Assembly (NCBI GenBank): GCA_963788975.1
Contig: CAWBIJ010000004.1
Coordinates: forward strand, 248,001 to 312,000
Length of the DNA: 64,000 nt
Reading direction: 5' to 3'
Origin: VRUE01 sp963788975
Lineage (GTDB): Bacteria > Actinomycetota > Thermoleophilia > Solirubrobacterales > 70-9
The notes under the pieces were generated by a model that made no database searches, was not told the origin of the DNA, and worked only from the letters and a program-made list of their open reading frames with translations. Positions 8,636 through 17,783 of this stretch are shown here, piece after piece. Numbering within the stretch: the stretch's first letter is position 1; each line of letters begins with the position of its first letter. Both the position numbers and the translations under genes were made by a program.

Positions 8636-8795
8636 GTGCCGCGTCAGGCAACGTCGGTCTGGTTATGGCGAGCGAAAACCGAGCACGCCGCGGACGCAGG
8701 GAGGCCGAATAGTGGCACTATTCGGCCGACCGAGGACAAAGGCGGGCGAAGGTTTGCAGCCGCCAGAACCTGGCGGACGTTGCCTGACGCGGCAC
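8636..8795. repeat. Long hairpin element B, 3' of maf (shared core with element C)
   Basis: A perfect 20-bp inverted repeat, 8636-8655 (gtgccgcgtcaggcaacgtc) with 8776-8795, flanks a 120-base interior. In the middle is a near-perfect palindrome of 12-bp arms, ggccgaatagtg at 8703-8714 with its partner at 8716-8727. The core (about 8693-8736, gacgcagggaggccgaatag then ctattcggccgaccgaggac) recurs almost unchanged in element C near 59929, although the outer arms differ completely. It starts 4 bases after the maf stop codon. It may be a terminator or a small non-autonomous repeat. Confidence 0.75.
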
Positions 8796-8799
8796 TAGA

Positions 8800-9444
8800 T
8801 CAGTCTCGTCCGAACAGCTCCGGCGCAAGCTCCAACAGCAGGCCAACCGGCAACCCCACCACGTTGGAAACGCTCCCCTCTATCCGCGCCACCAAGGTCG
8901 ACCCCAGCGTCTGAATCGCGTACCCCCCGGACCGCCCCTCCCACTCGCCGAACTCGACGTAACGCTCGATCTCCTCCTCGCCCAGCGACTTGAACGTCAC
9001 CGTGCTCCTTTCGAGCCCGCTGCGCTCCTCGCCGCCCGCAAGCACCACGAGCCCACTGAGCACTTGGTGCGAGCGGCCCGAGTGCCGTTCCAAGTACTCG
9101 CGCGCCTCAGCGGCGTCGGCAGGCTTGCCGAGCGCCTTGCCGTCGAGCACCACATCGGTGTCACAGGCAACGATCAGGCGCGCGGGTCCTGTCGCCGCAG
9201 GGGACCCACCGCCCCTTCCGGTAGCTAAAGCTTCCTCAGGGGCGGTACCCCCTACGGTGCCACCCGCGGGAGGGATCGCTTTGGTCACAGCATTTGCCTT
9301 CCGACGAGCGTTCTCCAGCACCTCGACCTCCGGATCGCCCCCGGTTAGCTCGTCTACGCCAGAAACCACGACCTCGAACTCCACGCCCAGCTTCTCGAGA
9401 ATCTCTCTTCGCTGAGGAGATCCGGATGCCAGAACAACCGTCAT
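8800..9444 (-). CDS. maf: Maf family nucleotide pyrophosphatase with in-frame insertion
   Basis: A 214-residue Maf protein, which hydrolyses non-canonical nucleoside triphosphates and has been linked to septum inhibition. Diagnostic motifs are VLASGSPQRREIL at the N-terminus, CDTDVVLDGKALGKPADAAE in the middle and YAIQTLGSTLVARIEG near the end. Compared with the family there are about 25 extra residues around positions 55-85, rich in Gly, Ala and Pro, encoded by a stretch holding an inverted repeat (9208-9216/9238-9246). The insertion keeps the frame. The neighbours ndk and mreB are both on the same strand. Confidence 0.93.
   Translation of the reverse strand: MTVVLASGSPQRREILEKLGVEFEVVVSGVDELTGGDPEVEVLENARRKANAVTKAIPPAGGTVGGTAPEEALATGRGGGSPAATGPARLIVACDTDVVLDGKALGKPADAAEAREYLERHSGRSHQVLSGLVVLAGGEERSGLERSTVTFKSLGEEEIERYVEFGEWEGRSGGYAIQTLGSTLVARIEGSVSNVVGLPVGLLLELAPELFGRD
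9208..9246. repeat. Inverted repeat inside the maf insertion
   Basis: Arms accgcccct (9208-9216) and aggggcggt (9238-9246) flank a 21-base loop containing agctaaagct. The repeat coincides with the segment that encodes residues absent from typical Maf proteins. It looks like a palindromic element carried in frame inside a gene, in the manner of Rickettsia palindromic elements; that comparison is an analogy, not homology. Confidence 0.5.
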
Positions 9445-9558
9445 AGGCCCGGGTGGGTGGGGTCGAAGCGGCTTGTACTTTTTCGGCCTCCCGCACCTCG
9501 GACGGCCTTATCCGCCCCACCGAAAAAGTTGAGCGAAGGCCCCACCCACCCGGGCCTA
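9444..9558. repeat. Long hairpin element D, between ndk and maf
   Basis: A perfect 19-bp inverted repeat, 9444-9462 (taggcccgggtgggtgggg) with 9540-9558. An inner stem (acttttt then cgg near 9477-9484 with ccgaaaaagt at 9520-9529) repeats the nested design of element A. The right arm abuts the ndk stop codon (9559-9561) and the left arm begins on the last base of the maf start codon, so the whole ndk-maf gap is the hairpin. It could act as a terminator for ndk and as a block on maf translation. Confidence 0.7.
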
Positions 9559-9966
9559 CTACGCCAGCTCAGGAAACCAAATCCCAATCTCACGCTCAGC
9601 CGACTCATCGGAGTCAGACCCATGGACCATGTTGAAGGTCACCTCGAGCGCAAAGTCACCGCGAATCGAGCCCGGCGCCGCCTCGACGGGGTTCGTCGCC
9701 CCGATCACCTGGCGCGCCGCCGGCACTGCTTCCTCCCCGTCGAGCACCATCGCGACTAGGTCGCCTCCGGTGATGAAGGAGACCAGCTCGCCAAAGAAGG
9801 GCTTCTCGGTGTGCTCTTCGTAGTGCTTGTTGGCGATCGCCTCGTCGGCCCGCATCGTCTTCAGAGCCGAGATCCGCAACCCCTTGCGCTCGAAGCGGGC
9901 GATCACCTCGCCGGTCAGGGCGCGCTCGAAGGCGTCAGGCTTGACGAGGATCAGGGTCCGGCTCAC
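9559..9966 (-). CDS. ndk: Nucleoside diphosphate kinase
   Basis: A 135-residue NDK that equalises nucleoside di- and triphosphate pools by a phosphohistidine intermediate. It begins SRTLILVKPDAFERALTG, and the active site is the NMVHGSDS motif near residue 117, with the catalytic His. The GTG at 9966 has a good Shine-Dalgarno site (aaggagc) 8 bases ahead and gives the standard length; an open frame continues upstream to 10161 but is Arg/Pro-rich shadow sequence over the preceding gene. It sits between folC and mreB, as in Streptomyces. Confidence 0.97.
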   Translation of the reverse strand: MSRTLILVKPDAFERALTGEVIARFERKGLRISALKTMRADEAIANKHYEEHTEKPFFGELVSFITGGDLVAMVLDGEEAVPAARQVIGATNPVEAAPGSIRGDFALEVTFNMVHGSDSDESAEREIGIWFPELA

Positions 9967-10606
9967 GTTCGGGGCTCCTTTGGGGTCGTTTCGGTTTCGC
10001 CGCCGGCGCCTGCCTCTCGGCATCTGGGGGCGGGGCTTTCTTGCGGGCGGCTGGCTGCCGTTTTGGCGCCGGCCGCTCCTCACGTTTCGGTCGGCTCTCG
10101 CGGCCCTCGTCGCGTTCGGCACGGCGCGGGGGCTCGGTACGACTCGGCCGCTCACGCTCACGCTTGGCGAGGGGGGTCTCGCAATAGGGGCAAAGCGACC
10201 AGCGCGGGTCGACCGGCTTGCCGCAGCTGCCGCAGGGATCCTTGAGGCGGCGCTGGCACTTGGGGCAGCGCAGGAAGCTCTTCTCGATCGGGAACTCGCA
10301 GTTCGGACAGGAGGCCTCGGTCAGCTGACGCACCCGCAGCTCGGCCGCCTTGATCTCCAGCTCGCGCTCGTGGGCGTCCTCGAGGAACTCCGGCGGGCGC
10401 ACGATCGCGTAAACCGCGGTGCCGATGTAGGGGAAGAAGGAGCCGACGGTGGCGCAAGCGACCAGGAAGGGGTCGGAGAGGCGGCGCTTGGCGTCGAGGT
10501 AGGTGTAGACGATCAGCGCCAGCCAGACGACGACCACCATCAATACGAGCAGGCTGACGACCAGGTTGAGGCCGCTGTTGCTGATGCCGAAGATCGCTGT
10601 AGACAT
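9935..10606 (-). CDS. Membrane-anchored zinc-ribbon protein
   Basis: A 223-residue protein of unknown role. Residues 10-35 and about 48-70 are hydrophobic membrane segments (VVSLLVLMVVVVWLALIVY). Next come four CxxC pairs: CPNC, CPKC, CGSC and CPYC (about residues 100-145), forming two zinc ribbons. The C-terminal 80 residues are Arg/Pro/Glu-rich and probably disordered. The 3' end overlaps the start of ndk by 32 bases. In Streptomyces a small membrane protein occupies the slot between folC and ndk; this may be a positional replacement. Confidence 0.75.
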   Translation of the reverse strand: MSTAIFGISNSGLNLVVSLLVLMVVVVWLALIVYTYLDAKRRLSDPFLVACATVGSFFPYIGTAVYAIVRPPEFLEDAHERELEIKAAELRVRQLTEASCPNCEFPIEKSFLRCPKCQRRLKDPCGSCGKPVDPRWSLCPYCETPLAKRERERPSRTEPPRRAERDEGRESRPKREERPAPKRQPAARKKAPPPDAERQAPAAKPKRPQRSPEREPDPDPRQA

Positions 10607-10669
10607 GGGCTTGGGGGGGCCGGGAGGGAGCGCGAGTCTACTTCGCCGCGTCCGGCGGGAAACCTCCGC

Positions 10670-10798
10670 TCAGAGGAAAAGCCTGCCAAACAGGTAGCCG
10701 ATACCGAAGAAGACGAGGATCACCACGGCGACTACCGCGGCGACCAACGCCATCATCGAGAGCAGTTCCGAGCCGGCGCTCCTGTTCACGCGATCCAT
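10670..10798 (-). CDS. Small single-helix membrane protein (42 aa)
   Basis: Starting at the ATG at 10798 the product reads MDRVNRSAGSELLSMMALVA and continues as one long hydrophobic helix ending GIGYLFGRLFL. The purine-rich gcgagg just upstream is a fair ribosome binding site. It lies 13 bases downstream of folC and is read in the same direction, so it is probably in the folC-ndk operon. No family is recognised; small membrane proteins in this position are common in actinobacteria. Confidence 0.6.
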   Translation of the reverse strand: MDRVNRSAGSELLSMMALVAAVVAVVILVFFGIGYLFGRLFL

Positions 10799-10811
10799 CC
10801 TCGCATAGGAC

Positions 10812-12056
10812 TCAGGACGCAAGAATGGCGCGGGCGGACGCCAGGGCGTAGTGCGAGCCGGTGACGAGGAGGATCGCATCGGCATCGAGGGCGAGACGGC
10901 GACCGCGGTTCACCGCCGCGGTGAAATCGGGCTCCGTCTCGGCGGCGAGGCCGGCGGCTGCACAGAGCTCTGCCAGCTCGCCGGCCGGGCGCGATAAGGC
11001 CCCCGGCAGGCCGCGCGCGGCCAGGACCCCGGCGTCGAGCTCGGTGCAGACCACTCGCTCCAGCACCGGGGAGAGGGCGCGAACCATCGCCGCCGCATCC
11101 TTGTCGCCGAGGATCGCCAGACAGGCAACGATCGGGCGACCCTCCGCGACCTCCTTCAGCGCCTCGGCGAGGGCGGCGGCGCCGTCGGGGTTGTGGGCGG
11201 CGTCGAGAAAGGTCGGCGGACCCTCGCCCACTCGCTCGAGGCGACCAGGGACGGTCAGCGTCGTCGCGACCTCGGCGACGCGGGCGGGGTCGAGCTCACC
11301 GAGGAAGGCCTCGGCCGCAGCCATCGCCAGGGCGAAGTTGCGCCTTTGGAAGCGCCCCGGCGCCCGCAGCCGCACCTCCTCGCCGGGATCCTCGGGCGCC
11401 CGCACCAGGCGGGCTCCGCGCTCGGCGGCGGTGCGCTCGGCGAGCTGCTCGACCTCGGGACTCACCCGGCCGACGACCAGGGTCGAGTGATCGCGCAGGA
11501 CGGCGAGCTTCTCGGCGGCGATCTCGGCCTCGGTCTCGCCCAGCCACTCGGTGTGATCGAGGCCGACCGAGGTCAGCACCGTCACCCGCGAAGGGATCGT
11601 GTTGGTCGCGTCGAGCCTCCCCCCCAGCCCGGCCTCGATCACGGCAACCTCGACCCTCGCCGTGGCCAGGGCGGCGAAGGCGGCCCCGGTCGCCAGCTCG
11701 AACTGGGTCACCTCATCCCCCTCCCCGAGCGCGCGGTTGACATTCTCGGCGGCCTGCGCTGCGCGCTCCACCGCCGCTGCGAACTCGGCCTCGCCAATCT
11801 CCTCACCGTGAACCAGGACCCGCTGCGACCAGCGTTCGGCATGGGGCGAAACGCAAGCGCCGGCGGCGAGCCCATGCGCTTCGAGCAGTGCCGCGGTCAT
11901 CCGGGTCACCGACGACTTGCCGTTGGTGCCGACGACGTGGATCGAGGCGAACCGGTGCTGGGGCATCCCGAGCGCCGTGTTGAGCCGGCGCATCCGCTCC
12001 AGGCCCAGCTTCCAGCCGATCGGCTCGAGCGAGTCGAGGTGCGCCTCGGCGTCTAT
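10812..12056 (-). CDS. folC: Folylpolyglutamate synthase / dihydrofolate synthase, probable AUA start
   Basis: A Mur-ligase family enzyme that adds glutamate to folates. The P-loop is VVGTNGKSSVTRM, and the family motifs EAGLGGRLDATN and FLDAAHNPDGAAAL are present. The first ATG in frame (11993) would remove a conserved N-terminal stretch: the codons upstream read AHLDSLEPIGWKLGLER, typical FolC sequence. The only in-frame room is 21 codons before a TGA. A GGAGGAG site lies 8 bases ahead of an ATA at 12056-12054, which overlaps the valS stop as ATAG. I therefore place the start there (414 residues); 11993 is the conservative choice. Confidence 0.9.
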   Translation of the reverse strand: MDAEAHLDSLEPIGWKLGLERMRRLNTALGMPQHRFASIHVVGTNGKSSVTRMTAALLEAHGLAAGACVSPHAERWSQRVLVHGEEIGEAEFAAAVERAAQAAENVNRALGEGDEVTQFELATGAAFAALATARVEVAVIEAGLGGRLDATNTIPSRVTVLTSVGLDHTEWLGETEAEIAAEKLAVLRDHSTLVVGRVSPEVEQLAERTAAERGARLVRAPEDPGEEVRLRAPGRFQRRNFALAMAAAEAFLGELDPARVAEVATTLTVPGRLERVGEGPPTFLDAAHNPDGAAALAEALKEVAEGRPIVACLAILGDKDAAAMVRALSPVLERVVCTELDAGVLAARGLPGALSRPAGELAELCAAAGLAAETEPDFTAAVNRGRRLALDADAILLVTGSHYALASARAILAS

Positions 12057-14623
12057 TCGGACAGCTCCTCCAGCTCAGCGCGGTAGCGCTCGAGCTTCTC
12101 GCGCTCCTCTTCGACCAGCTCCGCCGGCGCCTTGGCGACGAACTTCTCGTTGGCCAGCTTGCCCTCGGCCCGGGCGACCTCGGAGCACAGCTCCTCGCGC
12201 CGCTTCTCCAGCCGCGCCGCAACCGCCTCGGAGTCGATCTCGGCCGAAGCCAGCACCCTGACCGGGCCGACCGCGGCGATCGGATCGCCACCGTCCTCGG
12301 CAAACTCGAAGCGGGAGAGGCGGCCGACGAACTCGTGCGGCTGCTCGCCCTCGACCCGAGCCGAGAGCCGGGTGGCAGCCGGCGCCTCGACCATGTCGCG
12401 CCAGGCGCGCAGGCGGCGGGTCAGCTCGATCCACCGCTCGACCTCCGACTCAGCTTCCGGATCGAGCAGCGACTCGTCCGCCTCCGGGAAGGGATGGACC
12501 GCCAGGTGGCCTTCGCGAGCCGGGTGGTAGCGCCAGACCTCCTCGGTGACGAAGGGCATGATCGGGTGCAACAGCCCCAGCACGCGCTCCAGCGCCCAGA
12601 GCAGCGTCGCCGAAGCGTCCTCCTCACCCTCGTAGAGGCGGGGCTTGGCAATCTCCAGGTACCAGTCGCAAAGCTCCGACCAGAAGAACCCGTAGGCCTC
12701 GGCGGCGGCATGGGCGAAGTCGTAGGAGTCGAGCCTGGCGCTGACCGAGCCGATCGTGCGCTCCAGCCGCGAGAGGATCCAGCGGTCCTCGACCCGCGAG
12801 GGCTGGGGGTTTCCAGGGCTGCCGTCGCCCGCGTTCAGCAGGATCAAGCGCGAGGCGTTCCAGAGCTTGTTGGAAAGGTCGCGACCCTGCTGCACCTTGG
12901 CGTCGGAGTAGCGCACGTCCTGGGTCGAGGACATCGCCAGTAGCCCGAAGCGCAATGCGTCGGCGCCGTACACGTCGATCTCCTCCAGCGGGTCGATCCC
13001 CGTACCGAGGCTCTTCGACATCCGCCGCCCGTCGCGGGCCTGGATCACCGAGTGCACGTAGACGTCGCGGAAGGGCACGTCGCCGGGGAACTCGAGCCCG
13101 GTCATGATCATCCGCGCGACCCAGAGGAAGAGGATCTCGCGCGCCGTAGTGAGGAAGCTGGTCGGGTAGAAGGCGCGCAGCTCCGGGGTGTCGTCGGGCC
13201 AGCCGAGCGTCGCGAAGGGCCAGATCGCCGAGCTGAACCAGGTGTCGAGCACGTCCTCCTCCTGGCGCGGCTCGGCGTCGCAGATGCCGCAGCGCTCCGG
13301 GGCTTCCTCTCCGACCCAGATCTCCCCGCAGCCCTCGCCGCCGCAGTACCAGACCGGGATCCTGTGCCCCCACCAGAGCTGGCGCGAGATGCACCAGGGG
13401 CGGATCTCCTTCATCCAGTCGAGGTAGACGCGCTTCCACTGCGGCGGGGTGATCCGCACCTCGTCGCGCTGCACCGCCTCGATCGCCGGCTTCGCCAGCT
13501 CGTCCATGCGGCAGAACCACTGCAGCGAGATCAGCGGCTCGATCCGCTCGCCGGAGCGGTGCGAGAAGGGGACCGAGTGGACATAGGGCTCCTCGGCGCG
13601 CAGCAGGCCCTGCTCGCGCAGCTCTGCGACCACCGCCTCCTGGGCCTCGGGCACGGTCATGCCGGCGTAGGCCTCCCCCGCCTCCTCGCTCATCCGCCCG
13701 TCGGGGCCGATCACGCCGATCTCCTCCAGCCCGTGCTTGCGGCCGATCTCGAAGTCGTTGACGTCGTGCCCAGGAGTGATCTTCAGCGCGCCGGTGCCGA
13801 ACTCTGGGTCGACGTGCTCGTCAGCGACGATTGACAGGCGGCGGCCGACGAGGGGCAGGACGCAGTGTTGCCCGACCAGGTCGGCGTAGCGCTCGTCACC
13901 GGGATTGACCGCCACGGCGGTGTCGGCCAGCATCGTCTCCGGCCGCACCGTGGCGACGGTCAGCACGCGCTCGGAGCCCTCGACCGGGTAGTCGATCGAG
14001 TAGAGCGTGTCCTCGACCTCGCGGTTCTCCACCTCGAGGTCGGAGATCGCCGAGTGCGAGCCGGGGTCCCAGTTGACCATGTAGTTGTCGCGATAGATGT
14101 AGCCCTTCTCGTAGAGCTGTTTGAAGACCCGGTAGACCGCGCGCACGTAGCCCTCGTCGAGGGTGAAGCGCTCGCGCTCGTAGTCGCAGGAAGCGCCGAG
14201 CCGCTTGTACTGCTCGACGATCCGTGAGCCGTACTCCTCCTTCCAGGCCCAGACCCGCTCGACGAACTCCTCGCGACCGAGCTCCTGGCGAGTCTTGCCT
14301 TCTGCCCTCAGCTCTTTCTCGACCACCGCCTGGGTGGCGATCCCGGCATGGTCGGTGCCGAGGATCCAGAGCGCGTTGCGGCCCCGCATCCGGTTCATCC
14401 GGACGAGGGCGTCCTGCATCGCCCCGTTGAGGGCGTGCCCCATATGCAGGGCGCCGGTGACGTTGGGTGGCGGGATCGCCACCGAGAAGTTCTCCGCCGG
14501 CGAGCCCTCCGGCGCGGGATGGAAGTACCCCTCCGTCATCCACTCATCGAACACCCGCCCCTCGACCTCACCTGGGTCGTAACGCGTCGTTTCCTCGAGC
14601 TTCTGCCTATCCGCGCCGCTCAT
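12053..14623 (-). CDS. valS: Valyl-tRNA synthetase
   Basis: An 856-residue class I synthetase charging tRNA-Val. The HIGH motif is NVTGALHMGHALNGAMQD, the editing domain (CP1) lies in the middle third, the KMSKS motif is DGRRMSKSLGTGIDP, and a C-terminal coiled coil (EVARAEGKLANEKFVAKAPA) closes the protein as in ValRS. The ATG at 14623 gives MSGADRQKLEETTRYDPGEV; an upstream frame to 14731 runs into hairpin E and is rejected. The last codon overlaps the inferred folC start, so folC translation is likely coupled to valS. Confidence 0.97.
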   Translation of the reverse strand: MSGADRQKLEETTRYDPGEVEGRVFDEWMTEGYFHPAPEGSPAENFSVAIPPPNVTGALHMGHALNGAMQDALVRMNRMRGRNALWILGTDHAGIATQAVVEKELRAEGKTRQELGREEFVERVWAWKEEYGSRIVEQYKRLGASCDYERERFTLDEGYVRAVYRVFKQLYEKGYIYRDNYMVNWDPGSHSAISDLEVENREVEDTLYSIDYPVEGSERVLTVATVRPETMLADTAVAVNPGDERYADLVGQHCVLPLVGRRLSIVADEHVDPEFGTGALKITPGHDVNDFEIGRKHGLEEIGVIGPDGRMSEEAGEAYAGMTVPEAQEAVVAELREQGLLRAEEPYVHSVPFSHRSGERIEPLISLQWFCRMDELAKPAIEAVQRDEVRITPPQWKRVYLDWMKEIRPWCISRQLWWGHRIPVWYCGGEGCGEIWVGEEAPERCGICDAEPRQEEDVLDTWFSSAIWPFATLGWPDDTPELRAFYPTSFLTTAREILFLWVARMIMTGLEFPGDVPFRDVYVHSVIQARDGRRMSKSLGTGIDPLEEIDVYGADALRFGLLAMSSTQDVRYSDAKVQQGRDLSNKLWNASRLILLNAGDGSPGNPQPSRVEDRWILSRLERTIGSVSARLDSYDFAHAAAEAYGFFWSELCDWYLEIAKPRLYEGEEDASATLLWALERVLGLLHPIMPFVTEEVWRYHPAREGHLAVHPFPEADESLLDPEAESEVERWIELTRRLRAWRDMVEAPAATRLSARVEGEQPHEFVGRLSRFEFAEDGGDPIAAVGPVRVLASAEIDSEAVAARLEKRREELCSEVARAEGKLANEKFVAKAPAELVEEEREKLERYRAELEELSE

Positions 14624-14675
14624 CGCCGCGAGTCTAGATGCCCGGATTGGGCGAGAAGCCGCCGCACGTCGAAGG

Positions 14676-14776
14676 GGGGTTAGGTGCCCCTCCCCAGGAG
14701 GCTCCCGGACCAACATCCCGAAGCACGGCAAACGACCTGCTGCGCAACGGCCTCATGGGGAGGGGTGCCTGACCCC
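14676..14776. repeat. Long hairpin element E, between clpX and valS
   Basis: An imperfect 21-bp inverted repeat, 14676-14696 with 14756-14776, with 18 of 21 positions paired (two of the mismatches could be G-U pairs in one transcript). An outer pair gatgcc/ggcatc extends to the last codons of clpX. The element lies between the clpX stop (14785) and the valS start (14623), the same placement after a stop codon as elements A, B, C and D. The terminator role is inferred. Confidence 0.6.
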
Positions 14777-14784
14777 TCCCGGCA

Positions 14785-16074
<1,290 letters not shown>

Positions 16075-16224
16075 CGGGATCCCCTCCTTGCGGGGCGGAA
16101 GTTGCCTACCGGCGTCGGCCCCAACAGCTTAGACGGAGCTTCAAGCCGGCCCTGTAGCGGCTCATACGCCACCGCCTCGGTGGTCCCTTCCGCTGAGCGG
16201 ACCCTTGCGCGCTACCGTGCGGCG

Positions 16225-16680
16225 ATGACCGCGCCAGTCCGGACCGAGCCGATCGCGGCCGAGCAGTTGGAGACGCTGCTGCCGCTGATCGCCGCCTACC
16301 AGCGCTTTTACGAGGTCGAGGAGATCGACGAGGAGCGCAACCGCGCCTTCTTCCGCCGCTTCCTCGCCCCCAGCGACGACGGCATGCTGATCGGCGCCTG
16401 GCGCGAGGGCGAGCTGGTCGGCTACGCCTGCCTCTACTGGCACTTCTCCTCGACCGACGCCGCCGAGACCGTGCTGATGAACGACCTCTACGTCGACCCG
16501 GCCGTACGCGGGCATGGCGTCGGCCGCGCCCTGATCGAGGCCAGCGCCGACGTGGCCCGTGAGCGTGGCTCCCACCACCTCGAGTGGGCTACTGCTCCCG
16601 ACAACGCCACGGCACAGCGCCTCTACGACTCGACCGGCGCCCAGCGCTCGACCTGGATCGAGTACGAGCTCGGCCTCTAG
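16225..16680 (+). CDS. GNAT family N-acetyltransferase
   Basis: A 151-residue GCN5-related acetyltransferase. The acetyl-CoA pyrophosphate loop is visible as VDPAVRGHGVGRALIEA (about residues 93-109), followed by WATAPDNATAQRLYDSTGA, the usual C-terminal signature. The substrate is unknown. ATG 16225 gives MTAPVRTEPIAAEQLETLLP; earlier in-frame sequence overlaps the clpX promoter region and is rejected. It is the only plus-strand gene in the first 23 kb. Its stop codon TAG shares the palindrome CTAG with the stop of the convergent M23 gene. Confidence 0.85.
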   Translation: MTAPVRTEPIAAEQLETLLPLIAAYQRFYEVEEIDEERNRAFFRRFLAPSDDGMLIGAWREGELVGYACLYWHFSSTDAAETVLMNDLYVDPAVRGHGVGRALIEASADVARERGSHHLEWATAPDNATAQRLYDSTGAQRSTWIEYELGL

Positions 16681-17188
16681 CCGGAGCGGTCCCAGCGGCG
16701 CAGGGTCGGCTCGGGGTCGACCGGCCGGCCTCGCTGGTGGATCTCGAAGTGGAGGTGGCAGCCGACCGTGTAGGCGTTGCCGGTCTTTCCCACCCCGCCG
16801 ACGCGCTGTCCGGCCCAGACCCGTTCCCCGCTGCGGACGAGCGCGGGCCGGCGCAGGTGGGAGTAGAAGTAGCTGCGCGGCTCGCCGATGCCGTCGATCA
16901 ACAGGTAGTAGCCGTAGAGGACCGGGTCGTAGCCGCTGCGGACGATCTGGCCGCTGGTCGCTGCCACGAGCCCTGCCCCGCAGGGGGCGACGACATCGAA
17001 GCCCTCATGAGTGCGGCCGCCGCTGCGCGGCGCGCCGAACTCGCCAATCGCTCCCCGCACCCAATGGGGGCCCTGCACTGGAAAGACGTGCTCTCGGTAG
17101 AGGACTCCCCCGTCGCGGGGAGTGGCCTTGCCAGCAGAGACCGGGGCGAGAGCCGCGAGCAGGACGAGGGCGAGGAGGGCGGAGCGCC

Positions 17189-17192
<4 letters not shown>
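16677..17192 (-). CDS. Exported M23 family metallopeptidase, probable CUG start
   Basis: An LytM-type zinc endopeptidase of about 171 residues acting on peptidoglycan. Zinc ligands are seen as HEGFDVVAP (His and Asp) and HLHFEIHQRG (HxH). Upstream of the first GTG in frame (17078) the sequence continues as a clean signal peptide, LRRSALLALVLLAALAPVSA. It can only begin at the CTG at 17192-17190, which overlaps the clpP stop as CTGA. No clear Shine-Dalgarno site is present, so reinitiation after clpP is suggested. With the GTG start the protein would have no export signal. Confidence 0.82.
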
Positions 17193-17773
<581 letters not shown>

Positions 17774-17783
17774 GAACCGCACT

